Assembly: GCA_016840165.1 (NCBI GenBank)
Contig: JAEOSU010000009.1
Location: 1-64,000 of the forward strand
Origin: Promethearchaeota archaeon
Lineage (GTDB): Archaea; Asgardarchaeota; Lokiarchaeia; Sigyniarchaeales; SOKP01
Reading direction: 5' to 3'
DNA length: 64,000 nt
Each line of letters begins with the position of its first letter. Positions within the stretch are counted from its first letter, which is position 1. The notes beneath the pieces were generated by a model. It was not told the DNA's origin and ran no database searches. It saw only the letters and a list, made by a program, of their open reading frames with translations. Of the stretch, positions 30,817 to 39,977 are shown piece by piece. Made by a program: the position numbers and the translations under genes.

Positions 30817-32004
30817 TCACTCCGCTTGAATTAACTGAGCTATTTCGTTATAAAATTCCCCACCATATTGTGGATATATTTTCTTTTGGCCGTTTGCCAT
30901 AAATTCTGGTGTACTTTTAATCTCTCTATCACGTCTCGCTTCCAATAAATCATAAAATGCCTCTAATCTAGTTCGAAATCCTTCTTGACCGCTCTGCTCA
31001 TCAAAAGAAAAATAAATTACTGGAAGGTCGTAAATTTTCTTGAGTTTATTGGTAATTATTGTTCGGGCTGTAACCTCAGGCATACAAGTGAAAGGGTACG
31101 AATGAATGAATCCATCGAATCCCGCATTTGCCTTATCAATATATTCGCCTAATACCCATACACATTCTCCGCCAATATCCATAGGCATATATGGTTTAGC
31201 CAAATGTTCAAGCCATTTGCGGTGATAATTCAAATGAAATTTATGGACAACCCAGTCATATAAACTCAAACTCTGGTGGACCTCGACTCCCATCTCACCT
31301 AATTTTCTTCGAATGTCAAGATTCACATAAGGTTCCAAGCTTATATGTATCTCACCAGAAAGACCAACTCTTAATGGGGTTCTCGATCTATCAATATCGA
31401 TTGAATTGAAATCATCTTTAATAATTTTTTTAAAACTACGCAATTCCACTAAAGTGTTAGCCTTATCAAGTTTTTGTAATAATTCATTCACAACTCGTGT
31501 TGTGTCGCCTAAATTACGCTCATACGCACGAAATAAGCCTTCGGCGGTCTGAATATCATTTAATAACTTTGCTTTTTTCAAAAAGTAAATAACTGCTTTT
31601 ATATATTTCGAATAGATAAATAAATCTTTTCGACCACTTACTTCTTGTAAGGTCTTAATCCAGTGAAATTCCAATAGATCTGCTTGATCTAATGGAATTA
31701 CGCGAATATTTTTATATCCCATATCTCGTAAAATGCGTTCTTGGACACTTGCATAAAAACCGAAACGACATGGTCCGCAATCAATTGCCATTACAAGAGT
31801 ATCAGCACCCTTTTTAATTGCACTAACAAAATCACCAAGAGTAGCTTTAAACGGAAAACATACGAATTCAGGACTGTATTTTACTCCGATTTTAATCGCT
31901 TCACGATTTGTGGGATCGGGAAGGACAACATCTAAATCTAATGCTGTGAATAATGTCTTGAAGGCGACCCAGTTAGGTCCCATGTTTGGAAAGGAAATTA
32001 GCAT
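30817..32004 (-). CDS. DUF2229/CoA-substrate-specific activase-associated protein
   Basis: 395 aa; YSPEFVCFPFKATLGDF, AIDCGPCRFGFYASVQERILRDMGY, GGECVWVLGEYI, and SYPFTCMPEVTART. Confidence 0.8.
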   Translation of the reverse strand: MLISFPNMGPNWVAFKTLFTALDLDVVLPDPTNREAIKIGVKYSPEFVCFPFKATLGDFVSAIKKGADTLVMAIDCGPCRFGFYASVQERILRDMGYKNIRVIPLDQADLLEFHWIKTLQEVSGRKDLFIYSKYIKAVIYFLKKAKLLNDIQTAEGLFRAYERNLGDTTRVVNELLQKLDKANTLVELRSFKKIIKDDFNSIDIDRSRTPLRVGLSGEIHISLEPYVNLDIRRKLGEMGVEVHQSLSLYDWVVHKFHLNYHRKWLEHLAKPYMPMDIGGECVWVLGEYIDKANAGFDGFIHSYPFTCMPEVTARTIITNKLKKIYDLPVIYFSFDEQSGQEGFRTRLEAFYDLLEARRDREIKSTPEFMANGQKKIYPQYGGEFYNEIAQLIQAE

Positions 32005-32184
32005 TATTTATTCGTTTTTTGCGGGTGTCTTGCTTTTTACTTAACTATGTATTTTAATAAAAACAGTCTTATATAAAAAATTACCCATTAACTTCAGAAT
32101 CTCAAAAGTATGATAGCTTCTATTAAAATGTTATAATTTTTTTATTAAATTTAAGAATAAATCCAAGTCTTTTGAGGATAGTAA

Positions 32185-33258
32185 TTAAGTCGCTTCATAG
32201 AAATTAATTTTTGATTTCCATCTCGGTTCCAACCCAAGTTTTTTTCTCTTTCTACGAACCATTTCAACAAAACTTTCAATTCGGGTCATCATTCCTGCCT
32301 CTCCAGAATGTTCGTCCATAATTATTTCTAGAAATGGTAATCCAACCACTTTCATATCGCGCATTATTAGTTCGGAGATAAGACTGTCAGGACCGCATGC
32401 AAAACTTATTAGAAAGATTACCCCATCAATCTCGTTTCGACCTTTAGTGAGAAAAAAGCGTATCGCCTGCATAATCTCTTCCTCATGTCGCCAATAATTT
32501 CTTAGAATTCCTCCTCTAGGATTGACAATAACAGGTTTTTTAAACAAATATTCTGGGAGATTTTCGATAGTAAGTACTTCCACACCTTGGTTATGCAACT
32601 TTTTAATAAAATCCAAATTGATGAAGGTATCAAATATATTATAGGCATGTCCAAGTAATAAAAAGCGGATATCCCCTTGTACTTTCTTTTTTGGTAATTT
32701 AAAGGGTAAACTACGTTGAACGAGACGTAAGGCATGATTCACAGAGCCCCCCTCTCGTAAAAACCTGTGATAATCATCAAAATAGGTTTGCGCTTTATTA
32801 TATGCGTCGAGAGATGCATTTTGTCCCTTTCCCAATTGTTTTCCAAGTTCTATTGCAGATGTAGAAATGGGAAAATCTTTTACATTTACTTCAAAATTCA
32901 AAATTTTTGGTATAGGCAAGATTTTGATTACATCGGGTAATGATAAAAACTTAGGACAAAAGTAGGATTCTGGAACTTCAGAAACATATCGTGGGACAAA
33001 AATAAAATCTAAATCAGGATTTGCTTCAACTAATTTGAGAACTTGACCATAATAAATTTTTACGGGAATACACAATTCTCCAAATCCATGTGTAACTCCT
33101 TCCTCAACAATTTTTTTGTTTGTAGGAGGACTGAGTACGATCTCTGCATCTAATTCTTCCAATAATTTTTTCCAAAAAGGATAGTAACGATAATAATGAA
33201 GAGCTCTTGGAATTCCGACTTTATATCGCTTTTTAACACCAATATTACTTAAAGCCAT
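32185..33258 (-). CDS. DUF2229-like / acyl-CoA dehydratase activase-associated protein
   Basis: 357 aa; VGIPRALHYYRYYPFWKKLLEELDAEIVLSPPTNKKIVEEGV, GELCIPVKIYYGQV, ISFACGPDSLISELIMR, and DEHSGEAGMMTRIESF. Confidence 0.85.
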   Translation of the reverse strand: MALSNIGVKKRYKVGIPRALHYYRYYPFWKKLLEELDAEIVLSPPTNKKIVEEGVTHGFGELCIPVKIYYGQVLKLVEANPDLDFIFVPRYVSEVPESYFCPKFLSLPDVIKILPIPKILNFEVNVKDFPISTSAIELGKQLGKGQNASLDAYNKAQTYFDDYHRFLREGGSVNHALRLVQRSLPFKLPKKKVQGDIRFLLLGHAYNIFDTFINLDFIKKLHNQGVEVLTIENLPEYLFKKPVIVNPRGGILRNYWRHEEEIMQAIRFFLTKGRNEIDGVIFLISFACGPDSLISELIMRDMKVVGLPFLEIIMDEHSGEAGMMTRIESFVEMVRRKRKKLGLEPRWKSKINFYEAT

Positions 33259-33278
33259 CGCAAGAGTCCTTTTGCTAA

Positions 33279-34949
33279 TTATGCGTCCGGAGTATCATAG
33301 AGCATTAAGTCTTTAATTTGAGCCATCATATTATCCGTTAACCGTTTCAGTTCTTCGTAATCAGGCATAGGTTTACCCCAATATTTTTTATGTTCTAAGA
33401 AAACTGGTCCGGCTTTGAATATATTACCTTTGTAGAAATTTATGTTCTTTGCATGTTTCGGATAAGTATTTTCAGTACCAGTGACACCAACTAACACGAT
33501 CGGTACTTGAGCTTCAATTGCCAACCGTATTGCCCCCGTATGAGCATCCAATAACTCGCCATTACCAGGATTTGTTGTTCCCTCTGGATAGATGGTTACT
33601 ATTTGCCCTTTACTAAGTAAATATCTAGCATAATTAAATGAATCCACATCGTGGGCTCCTCTTCTTAATGGAAAGGCAAAATGGGTTCTTACCCATGCAT
33701 TTACTACAGGGATTTGAAATAAGGACTGCTTAGACATTTGCCAAATTGGTCTTTTCTTATGAATTCCAAAAGCAGTTGCGAGCATAATTACATCCCATTC
33801 AGAATTGTGATTCGTACAGAGTATAAATGCCCCTTCATCAGGGATGTTTTTCTCCCAATCTATGACACGGTAGGGAGCCATAATATCACACCACCTATTC
33901 ACTACCTGAGCCGAAAACATATATATAGTCTCTTTAAATTTCCAATCAATCTTCAATTCCTCTAAACTTCTAATTAATGCATACCATGAATCATCAATCA
34001 ATTGTAGTGTTCCTTTCAATAAATCCTTTCCATATGTTTTCAGATTAAATTTTGACTTCTGTTCAACATCTTCTGGTGATCCAATCGAAAGCTCCTCCTG
34101 TGGTTTTCCATAAATCCCTTGCCTTAATTCATATATTACTGTTCTTAATTCATTGGTCAATCTCCTTATGTCATCATATGACATCTTATCAACATCGTAT
34201 TTGTCATAGTATATAGGTTCTCCTACTCGCGCGATTACTTGAGTTGGTTTCATCACTAATTTTCCTTTTGGTAATGCATTCTGCGAACCAATTATTGCCA
34301 TTGGGACAATAGGGCAATCCATCTCTAAAGCTAAACGCACTGCTCCTGTCTTGAATTCACCGATATTCTCATCGTGGGCGCGAGTTCCTTCTGGAAAAAT
34401 ACCGACTACTTCACCTTCACTTAATAAATCCTTTGCATATTGCCAACCAAGTGTTGGATTCTCTCGATCTAATTTAAATGCACTTAAATTAGTAAATAAA
34501 GTTCTAACTATAGGGGTCTTGAAATTATCTAATTTACTCATCCAATGAATATGGCGATGCATGGCTGCTCCACAGAAAAACGGGTCCAAATGACTGTTAT
34601 GAGTACTTACGAGAATAACGGGGCCCCATTCTGGAAAGAGGTTCTTCTTTGGATATTCGGCTTTGAAGTTCCAAAACATCCTAGCTGCAAGTTTAACATA
34701 TATATATGCCGCCCACCATTGAAATCTCTTTTCTAAGTGAGTGAGATTCAACCGCTCGATAATATCCCGGTAGATATTATTGATTGAGTCGATTGGATTG
34801 TATTTTAAAAGCTTATAGAGAACATTTTCATGCGTTTTATCCAGCTTCAAATCTCCTTTAAGTTTTTCCTCTATTATTCTTTCTGGCTCGTAGTCATAGT
34901 CCTTTGAGACGACTTGCTTTGGTTTTTGCGTTTGTTTTTCGAGTTCCAT
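33279..34949 (-). CDS. Tandem double PlsC-type acyltransferase
   Basis: 556 aa with two complete acyltransferase cores: STHNSHLDPF...FPEGTRAHD and TNHNSEWDVI...YPEGTTNPGNG. Confidence 0.92.
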   Translation of the reverse strand: MELEKQTQKPKQVVSKDYDYEPERIIEEKLKGDLKLDKTHENVLYKLLKYNPIDSINNIYRDIIERLNLTHLEKRFQWWAAYIYVKLAARMFWNFKAEYPKKNLFPEWGPVILVSTHNSHLDPFFCGAAMHRHIHWMSKLDNFKTPIVRTLFTNLSAFKLDRENPTLGWQYAKDLLSEGEVVGIFPEGTRAHDENIGEFKTGAVRLALEMDCPIVPMAIIGSQNALPKGKLVMKPTQVIARVGEPIYYDKYDVDKMSYDDIRRLTNELRTVIYELRQGIYGKPQEELSIGSPEDVEQKSKFNLKTYGKDLLKGTLQLIDDSWYALIRSLEELKIDWKFKETIYMFSAQVVNRWCDIMAPYRVIDWEKNIPDEGAFILCTNHNSEWDVIMLATAFGIHKKRPIWQMSKQSLFQIPVVNAWVRTHFAFPLRRGAHDVDSFNYARYLLSKGQIVTIYPEGTTNPGNGELLDAHTGAIRLAIEAQVPIVLVGVTGTENTYPKHAKNINFYKGNIFKAGPVFLEHKKYWGKPMPDYEELKRLTDNMMAQIKDLMLYDTPDA

Positions 34950-35037
34950 AATTTCTCAACTCTACGAATTATTAAAAAAAGGGCTAAAATTTAATAAAGT
35001 CCCTTTTCAAGTGTAATTATCTTTACTTAAAGATCCT

Positions 35038-35083
35038 TTTGTTTTTATATTTATTCATTTAATTAATATGCAATTAAGTATGA
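35038..35083 (-). promoter_or_regulatory. Promoter-like repeat copy A, upstream of the double PlsC gene
   Basis: TTTGTTTTTATATTTATTCATTTAATTAATATGCAATTAAGTATGA (+ strand); 40/46 identical to copy B; contains AAATATAAAAAC TATA-like box on the - strand. Confidence 0.55.
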
Positions 35084-35245
35084 TACCTAGATTGCTAAAA
35101 TGGAAGGTCTAAGGCTATTTTTTAGTATTATTTCTTTAATTTCAAAAAAGGAAGAATGTCTATTCCACTTGAAGATCTCATTCTTTAATTTATATATTTC
35201 AGATAAAATTATTTTCCATCAGGAATTAATTTTAAGAATTTGATT

Positions 35246-36001
35246 TTATTTAGAATTAGATGGCTTTTTTTGTTCTACCAATCCTAAAAGTTCATCCAAT
35301 GATTCAACCAAAACTTCTGGGCTGGATTCAGCTAATGTTTGTTTACTACTTACACCACTTGCTATGCCAACCGTCCATACTCCTGCTTCTTTGCCCGATA
35401 TGATATCAGAAGGCATGTCTCCGATCATGATGAATTCTTTTAATTTAGTTGATTTATAACTTTCAAGAACCGGAGTTAAAGCATTAGGATCGGGTTTTAG
35501 TGCAGGTAATAGATCTGCCCCATATACTCCTTTAAATAAATGTTCGATATTTTCCTTCTCGAGATGTTCCAATACATTTCTGGTTTGATTATGTGAAACG
35601 ATAAATAAATCGAAAGATTTCTTAAGTTTTTTCAATATTTCTATGCAATTTGGATAAAATGGAGCCTCTTTCGCATAAGTCAAATATTTGGTGAAAATTC
35701 TAACAGCTATTTCTAATTTCTTAAAAAATGTAAGTGATTTTAAGGATGTTATGTACTCAAACATATCATACGATTCAAGCAGGATTTTAGGAAGAGGATA
35801 TCCTTGAATAGTTTCCATTAAAGCTCCTATTTCTTCTATTGTATTGCTGATATCAGCATTAATATTTTTTTTTTGATATACTTCCTCTATTGATTTTTGC
35901 AGCGGTTCTCTAATATCTAGAAGTGTACCATCAAAATCAAAAATAATACCTTTAATCGCTCCTGTTTGGAGCCGTTTTAATAGTTGGTTGTCAGCGGACA
36001 T
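35246..36001 (-). CDS. HAD-family hydrolase (phosphoglycolate phosphatase-like)
   Basis: 251 aa; IIFDFDGTLLD, LFIVSHNQTRNVLEHLE, KPDPNALTPVL, MIGDMPSDIISGKEAGVWTVGIASG. Confidence 0.93.
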   Translation of the reverse strand: MSADNQLLKRLQTGAIKGIIFDFDGTLLDIREPLQKSIEEVYQKKNINADISNTIEEIGALMETIQGYPLPKILLESYDMFEYITSLKSLTFFKKLEIAVRIFTKYLTYAKEAPFYPNCIEILKKLKKSFDLFIVSHNQTRNVLEHLEKENIEHLFKGVYGADLLPALKPDPNALTPVLESYKSTKLKEFIMIGDMPSDIISGKEAGVWTVGIASGVSSKQTLAESSPEVLVESLDELLGLVEQKKPSNSK

Positions 36002-36046
36002 GAATTTAAATTTGTAGGTTGTTGAATATCTTTATGAAAAGAATTA

Positions 36047-36092
36047 TTTGTTTTTATATTTAATCGATTGAATAATATGCTATTAAGTATGA
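36047..36092 (-). promoter_or_regulatory. Promoter-like repeat copy B, upstream of the HAD hydrolase gene
   Basis: TTTGTTTTTATATTTAATCGATTGAATAATATGCTATTAAGTATGA (+ strand); TATA-like box about 50 nt upstream of the gene start at 36001. Confidence 0.55.
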
Positions 36093-36301
36093 AAATAATA
36101 AATCTGTAGACTATCTTTTTTAAGCAGAAAAAGCAATAATTTTTCTTTTTCAAAAACAACTCTCTAAGATTATAATTTAGCTTTTTTAGATATTTTAACA
36201 GTATTAATTTTATTGTTTCATATAAATTCTCTGCCAAAATTATTTATACTGATTTTGTTATTAAGAATTTAAAACTTTAACTTATCTAATAATTAAAAAG
36301 G

Positions 36302-38593
36302 GTGTCTAAGGTGGAAAGGAAATGTAAGCTTTCTATAATAATTATATTTTTTTTGACGCTTAATTGTACTCTAATGATGAGATTTTTCAATTCTTTAACA
36401 ACTTCACCAAGTGGTGAAAGTTTTGGGTTAAAGAGTAGTCAAATTTATGCTGGAAATTATTCTGGTGATATTTCAATAATGTATTTTGATCAAGACTCTA
36501 TCTCATCATCAGAATTTAGTACTTCCTCTTTAACACAAATTATTCCTCATAATATATCAAGACCTGGGGCAGAATATAAAGTGAACAATTTAGATATTTA
36601 TGCAGAGATAGCCTTCGGTCATAAAATTGCGGGAAATATATCGGAACAGATTAGCTATGCTCCATCATTAGCTTTTGGACAAGAATTTATCTATCCAGAT
36701 ATAGAATATCTTGAAGGTTTTCTCCTTTATTTAAATTATAGTCTGCTTTTAGAGCCAATTTCATATTATTATTGGGATGTGTCTATCTATGATGAATTTT
36801 TTACCACCGAAATTGATTGGTTTTATAACTATGAAGAAAGAAAAGAAGTAGATGAGTGGATGCGTTTTGAACCGTATGTGCATAAATATAATGTGTCCCA
36901 GAAATACAATATTGTTTTGAGGTTTTATCACTCCAATTTAGGATATGTCCGACCATTTGATTTTTGGAAGGCAGAAAACTATACTAGTCCTATCTATAAT
37001 CAAGGAGCAACTACTTACTTCAATGGCACTGACTTTGTCCCGGTTAAAAATGATACAACATCAGATTTGCTCTGCTATTTATTATATTCTGAAAAGTTAA
37101 ATCCATCAACTATTGATATTCAATTTATCATCAATGATGTATCCTATACTCCTATTTATGCTGATACTTATGTATATTATTCCCACTCCTTTGGTGCCCC
37201 ACTATTTCAAGCTATCAATCTTACTATAATAAGTGATAAAGTAATCCCAGTATTACGCGTCACCACAGATGTATATTATATTAATTTAATCCAAGCGGAG
37301 GGAATTTATAAGGTTTATAATAATCACATTGAATGGGTTATAAATTATCCATATAGAGAAATTCACTATGGATGGCCTCCCCCCCTCTTCTTGTTCGAAA
37401 AAGACTGGGTTCTGGACTCTTTAAATGACTCACGTGGTTTTGAGATGAGTGATATTTATTTTGGTCCAGTTACCTTATATAATACGTCATATTATGGTAT
37501 TGTCACATTTTTTGGGCCCCCTTTAGAACAAGGGAATTATACTGGTACTTTTTTCTCACCGAATTATTGTCAATCAATCAATCCTCAATTAAAAACAGTA
37601 AACGGATTTATTTCTCAAGTTTCATTTGAACTTGGACAGACTTTTCGCATCGAGGCACCTTTGATCAGCACTTTATACCCAAATGTAACTGATGGAATAG
37701 GCCAAATTAATTTACGAAATCCCTCGGGTCAAATAATCCATGATGAATCAAATATATCTCCTACTGATGGCAAACTTATTAGTTCAGAAATCGAAATTAC
37801 TAATGAAATGGAAGAAGGTATATATGAAGTTGAGATTTTTTGGTCAAATGGTAAAGAGGTAGCATATTATACCTTTCAATTTGAAGTAAGAGCACCCCTC
37901 AATTTACTTTTAATCATTGGCTTATCTTTATCTATTGGAGTAATTTCTATTGCAGCTGCGTTAGTAGTAAGAAGGCAAATTCGCATGAGAAATTGGGAAA
38001 AATCATTACGAAATTTATTTGTATTAACAAAAGACGGATTAAGTCTCTACGAATATTCATTTGGGATCGAGATTCAAGATCCTGCTCTTATTTCTGGAAT
38101 GATAGCCGCTCTCACTCAATTTGTACGGGAAGCTACAGGAAGTAAGAAGGCGCTTCGCACTGTTGACCAAGAAGATAAAAAAGTTCTTCTTTATCATGGG
38201 AGCTATACAACCACAGCTTTATTAGCAGAAAAAGATTTGCCAATTATCCATAAAAGGATTAAAGGTTTTGCTGAGGAATTTGAAGGAACCTTTAATAAGA
38301 ATATTAAGCATTTTAGTGGCGAAGTATCTGCTTTTAAAAATGCAAATGTAATAGTAAACAAATATTTTCCCTTAGATGTAGAAGAACAAGTTATACGGGG
38401 AGTTCGTGAAAAATTAATAGAATTTCGAGAACGTTTAAATGTATTAACTGACCCAAGACATATTATATCCTTAATGAGAGAAATAACTGAATTTATCTCT
38501 CGGTATCATGCGATAGTTAACGAGCATTATCTCAATTATTACAATGAGATTATCAAAGTAGCAGAGCAAAAAATCTCTGGGCAATCTAATTAA
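36302..38593 (+). CDS. Secreted/membrane receptor-like protein: large ectodomain, one TM, longin/roadblock-like cytosolic tail
   Basis: 763 aa; N-terminal signal anchor, many N-x-S/T sequons, TM (LNLLLIIGLSLSIGVISIAAALVV), then LFVLTKDGLSLYEYSFGIEIQDPALISGMIAALTQFVREATG. Confidence 0.8.
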   Translation: MSKVERKCKLSIIIIFFLTLNCTLMMRFFNSLTTSPSGESFGLKSSQIYAGNYSGDISIMYFDQDSISSSEFSTSSLTQIIPHNISRPGAEYKVNNLDIYAEIAFGHKIAGNISEQISYAPSLAFGQEFIYPDIEYLEGFLLYLNYSLLLEPISYYYWDVSIYDEFFTTEIDWFYNYEERKEVDEWMRFEPYVHKYNVSQKYNIVLRFYHSNLGYVRPFDFWKAENYTSPIYNQGATTYFNGTDFVPVKNDTTSDLLCYLLYSEKLNPSTIDIQFIINDVSYTPIYADTYVYYSHSFGAPLFQAINLTIISDKVIPVLRVTTDVYYINLIQAEGIYKVYNNHIEWVINYPYREIHYGWPPPLFLFEKDWVLDSLNDSRGFEMSDIYFGPVTLYNTSYYGIVTFFGPPLEQGNYTGTFFSPNYCQSINPQLKTVNGFISQVSFELGQTFRIEAPLISTLYPNVTDGIGQINLRNPSGQIIHDESNISPTDGKLISSEIEITNEMEEGIYEVEIFWSNGKEVAYYTFQFEVRAPLNLLLIIGLSLSIGVISIAAALVVRRQIRMRNWEKSLRNLFVLTKDGLSLYEYSFGIEIQDPALISGMIAALTQFVREATGSKKALRTVDQEDKKVLLYHGSYTTTALLAEKDLPIIHKRIKGFAEEFEGTFNKNIKHFSGEVSAFKNANVIVNKYFPLDVEEQVIRGVREKLIEFRERLNVLTDPRHIISLMREITEFISRYHAIVNEHYLNYYNEIIKVAEQKISGQSN

Positions 38594-38704
38594 ACTTTTT
38601 TTCTTTTCCTTTCATTTATCTAATACGTCTAATAGGACTCATAAGCTTTAATAGAATTTCATTATTTATTTTCTCTATAGAAAGGAGCATATTGGATTCG
38701 TTAT

Positions 38705-39901
38705 ATGGATGAAAAAAAATATAAAATATTTCCTATCTTGTTTTTAGCCTTTTTTAGGGTTGCATTAGGGGTAGCTATTGGTTTAGCAGTTCCAATATAC
38801 TTAATTAGTATAAATCTTGAACCTGAATTTATTGGAATCATTACTTCTGGAACAGCGATGGCATATTTATTCTCCCCCTTACTATTTCGTAACATTCATA
38901 AAAAATTAGGTTTAAAAATGACCTTAATTCTCTCAAGCTCGGGATTTTTATTAATTCAAATAATAATTCAATTTACATTAGATCCTTGGGTTATCTATAT
39001 TCTTTTAATCGCGGATGGAATCTTTTTAGGCTTCTTTTGGCCTGATTTAATGAATATTATCTCTATTATATCAAATCAAAAACAATATTATAAGAATGAA
39101 CAAGAGAAAAACAAATTAATGAAATCATATAGTCTGGCTTGGAATTTAGGAGGAGTATTTAGTTTTATAATGGGGACCATACTTCTTTTCTTGATAGATA
39201 ATAATTTAATTATGTTTAATTTCGCACTGATTTTTGCTATAATTGGGGTTATCTTTGCATTTTTAATTCAAAATCCAGATAATGATGTCAAATCGGAGAT
39301 TGTCATCCCTCCTGATAATGGTTTAAAGTGTATCCCTATTGAAGATGAAGTTTCCTTTCCTTTATATATCCCTCTTATGATAATTGGAATCTATGGCTTC
39401 TTAATCGGAGGAGTAGGATTAGCTTATCCGCTTAAGTCTGATTTATTAAGTTATGCGGTGTTCACAAATTATCTTTTTTATGCCATACGTTTGGCATCTC
39501 AAACAACAACTATCGCTAAATCAATGGATTTTAAACTCAATCGTATTAAAAAGGTGCTTCCTTATTCTACGGCGATCATCATCTTCACTCTTGTATTAAT
39601 GGCTTTCAATCAAAATCTTATAATGTTTGGTGTTTTATTTTTTATTTTTGGGACATTCTTATCATTTCATTACGTACTCTCATTCAAATTGATTGTATTT
39701 AAAAATATTGCTGAGAATACTTCGAAATATAGCGCCTACTTCGAGACTATGGTAGGATTTGGCTTTTTTTTTGCCCCTATTGTTTTAGGATTTGTGGTAA
39801 ATTTAGGTATCGACATAGGTTTTCTGTTTTTAGCCAGCTTATGTATATTAAGCTTAATTTTTTATTTATTGAAGAGAAAGAAAATAACGATACAGACATA
39901 A
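38705..39901 (+). CDS. MFS-like transporter
   Basis: 398 aa, about 12 hydrophobic segments; followed by a second MFS-like gene. Confidence 0.8.
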   Translation: MDEKKYKIFPILFLAFFRVALGVAIGLAVPIYLISINLEPEFIGIITSGTAMAYLFSPLLFRNIHKKLGLKMTLILSSSGFLLIQIIIQFTLDPWVIYILLIADGIFLGFFWPDLMNIISIISNQKQYYKNEQEKNKLMKSYSLAWNLGGVFSFIMGTILLFLIDNNLIMFNFALIFAIIGVIFAFLIQNPDNDVKSEIVIPPDNGLKCIPIEDEVSFPLYIPLMIIGIYGFLIGGVGLAYPLKSDLLSYAVFTNYLFYAIRLASQTTTIAKSMDFKLNRIKKVLPYSTAIIIFTLVLMAFNQNLIMFGVLFFIFGTFLSFHYVLSFKLIVFKNIAENTSKYSAYFETMVGFGFFFAPIVLGFVVNLGIDIGFLFLASLCILSLIFYLLKRKKITIQT

Positions 39902-39977
39902 ATTTTGAACATAATAGTCTATCTTTTCAATAGATTCAAATTTCAAAAACCATTTTAAGGTAGCATACCAAGGCAAC

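Noticed and set aside
29784-33258. Complete 2-hydroxyglutaryl-CoA dehydratase operon
   Set aside because: The activator is clear, but neither DUF2229-type protein shows convincing HgdA/HgdB dehydratase subunit features by eye; called activase-associated only.
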